Of a stretch of 5,800 bases of DNA, positions 5,212-5,800 are shown piece by piece. Under the pieces are notes generated by a model. It searched no databases. It saw only the letters and a program-made list of their open reading frames with translations, and was not told where the DNA came from. The stretch comes from Candidatus Brocadiaceae bacterium. Its GTDB lineage: Bacteria; Planctomycetota; Brocadiia; Brocadiales; Brocadiaceae. Each line of letters opens with the position of its first letter. Within the stretch, counting starts at the first letter, position 1. A program made the position numbers and the translations under genes. The stretch is taken from assembly GCA_024653795.1 (NCBI GenBank), contig JANLHY010000310.1, forward strand, positions 1-5,800. Direction: 5' to 3'.

Positions 5212-5800
5212 ATGACAAGGTTAGTGAGTATTATAAATGAGAAAGATGATTCAGAAATGGTTCTTGTGCCATCGGGGGATTTTACCATGGGTGAAGAACG
5301 AAAGATTGTGCATGTTGATGAGTTTTATATTGATAGATTTCCGATAACTAATTCCCAATATAAAAAATTTGTTGATACCACAGGAGACAAAGAGCCCTTT
5401 TTCTGGAATAACGAGCGATTTAATAAACCACTACAACCAGTCGTAGGTGTTAGTTGGAATGATGCAGTTGCTTACGCTAGATGGGCTGGGAAACGACTCC
5501 CCAGGGAGATCGAGTGGGAAAAAGCAGCCCGAGGTGTTGATGGCAGAGAATATCCATGGGGAAACATACAGCCTGATAACACAAGGGCAGTTTACAATCT
5601 GGATCCAAACACAGGCGCTCCGGCGCCAATTGGTGACCGGAAAGAAGGCGTGAGTCCTTTTGGTTGTTATGATATGGCTGGGAACGTTTGGGAATGGTGC
5701 GAAGATTGGTATGAGGAAGGAAAATTTCGCGTGGTAAGGGGCGGGTCGTGGGTAAACCACCATTATATTCTGCGAAGCGCCTATCGAAGTTGCAGTTATC
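5212..5800 (+). CDS. FGE/SUMF1-fold protein lacking FGE catalytic cysteines (3' end outside window)
   Basis: The first 196 residues of a formylglycine-generating-enzyme-like (FGE-sulfatase) domain protein. Visible family motifs in order are MVLVPSGDFTMG (16-27), DEFYIDRFPITNSQYKKF, PVVGVSWNDAVAYARWAGKRLP (ending at 97), EWEKAARG, YPWGN, SPFGCYDMAGNVWEWCEDWY (GNVWEWC at 157-163) and VRGGSW (175-180). True FGE has two active-site cysteines after this point, in GGSYMCHxSYC. Here the aligned segment GGSWVNHHYIL has Asn182 and Leu187, so sulfatase activation is unlikely; the fold is reused in many other enzymes and binding proteins. There is no signal peptide, suggesting a cytoplasmic location. 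A TGA at 5206-5208 makes ATG 5212 the first possible start; Shine-Dalgarno support is weak, and Met16 (5257) is an alternative. No sulfatase gene is seen nearby. The gene continues beyond 5800. Confidence 0.92.
   Translation, partial: MTRLVSIINEKDDSEMVLVPSGDFTMGEERKIVHVDEFYIDRFPITNSQYKKFVDTTGDKEPFFWNNERFNKPLQPVVGVSWNDAVAYARWAGKRLPREIEWEKAARGVDGREYPWGNIQPDNTRAVYNLDPNTGAPAPIGDRKEGVSPFGCYDMAGNVWEWCEDWYEEGKFRVVRGGSWVNHHYILRSAYRSCSY

Noticed and set aside
5431..5763. Minus- and plus-strand ORFs overlapping the FGE-like gene
   Set aside because: They lie out of frame inside a gene with clear FGE-family motifs along its whole length.

Overview
The window (about 43-45% GC by eye) carries five protein-coding genes separated by repeat-rich intergenic DNA. 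I see no rRNA, tRNA, CRISPR array, transposase gene or defence system. The A/T-leaning composition, an exported protein made only of TPRs, an FGE-fold protein and palindromic dispersed repeats (a CCGCAAAGGCGCAAAG type, a TGTCATTTCGAG..GAAATCT type and a CACAGAGGGCACAAAGAG type) resemble environmental Gram-negative genomes. An anammox planctomycete (Brocadiaceae) or a Nitrospirota/Desulfobacterota-like lineage would fit. This is an inference from style, not from a marker gene.

Layout. (a) 2-697, plus strand: the 3' part of a gene whose product holds two copies of a small beta-rich, OB-like domain; its 5' end lies outside the window. A long hairpin follows its stop. (b) 783-2612, plus: an exported protein of 16 tandem TPRs. 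(c) 2613-2924: a non-coding convergent region filled by two nested palindromic repeats. (d) 2925-4367, minus: tilS, tRNA(Ile)-lysidine synthetase. (e) 4368-4450: a compact divergent promoter region with back-to-back sigma70-like promoters whose -10 boxes lie only 6-7 nt from each ATG. (f) 4451-4912, plus: an exported DUF192 protein. (g) 4909-5091: a 183-bp MITE-like element with terminal inverted repeats, flanked by an exact 8-bp direct repeat; it supplies the DUF192 stop codon. (h) 5138-5196: degenerate repeat remnants. (i) 5212 to the window end, plus: an FGE/sulfatase-modifying-factor-like protein that lacks both catalytic cysteines of true FGE.

The genes do not form an obvious pathway. 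tilS is an essential housekeeping tRNA-modification gene, while the others are accessory or poorly characterised. The most informative signal is structural. Mobile palindromic repeats sit against or inside gene 3' ends and provide the stop codons of both tilS and the DUF192 gene. Two different elements also share the same terminal motif, GTAACAGTTCA, suggesting mobilisation by one transposase encoded elsewhere.
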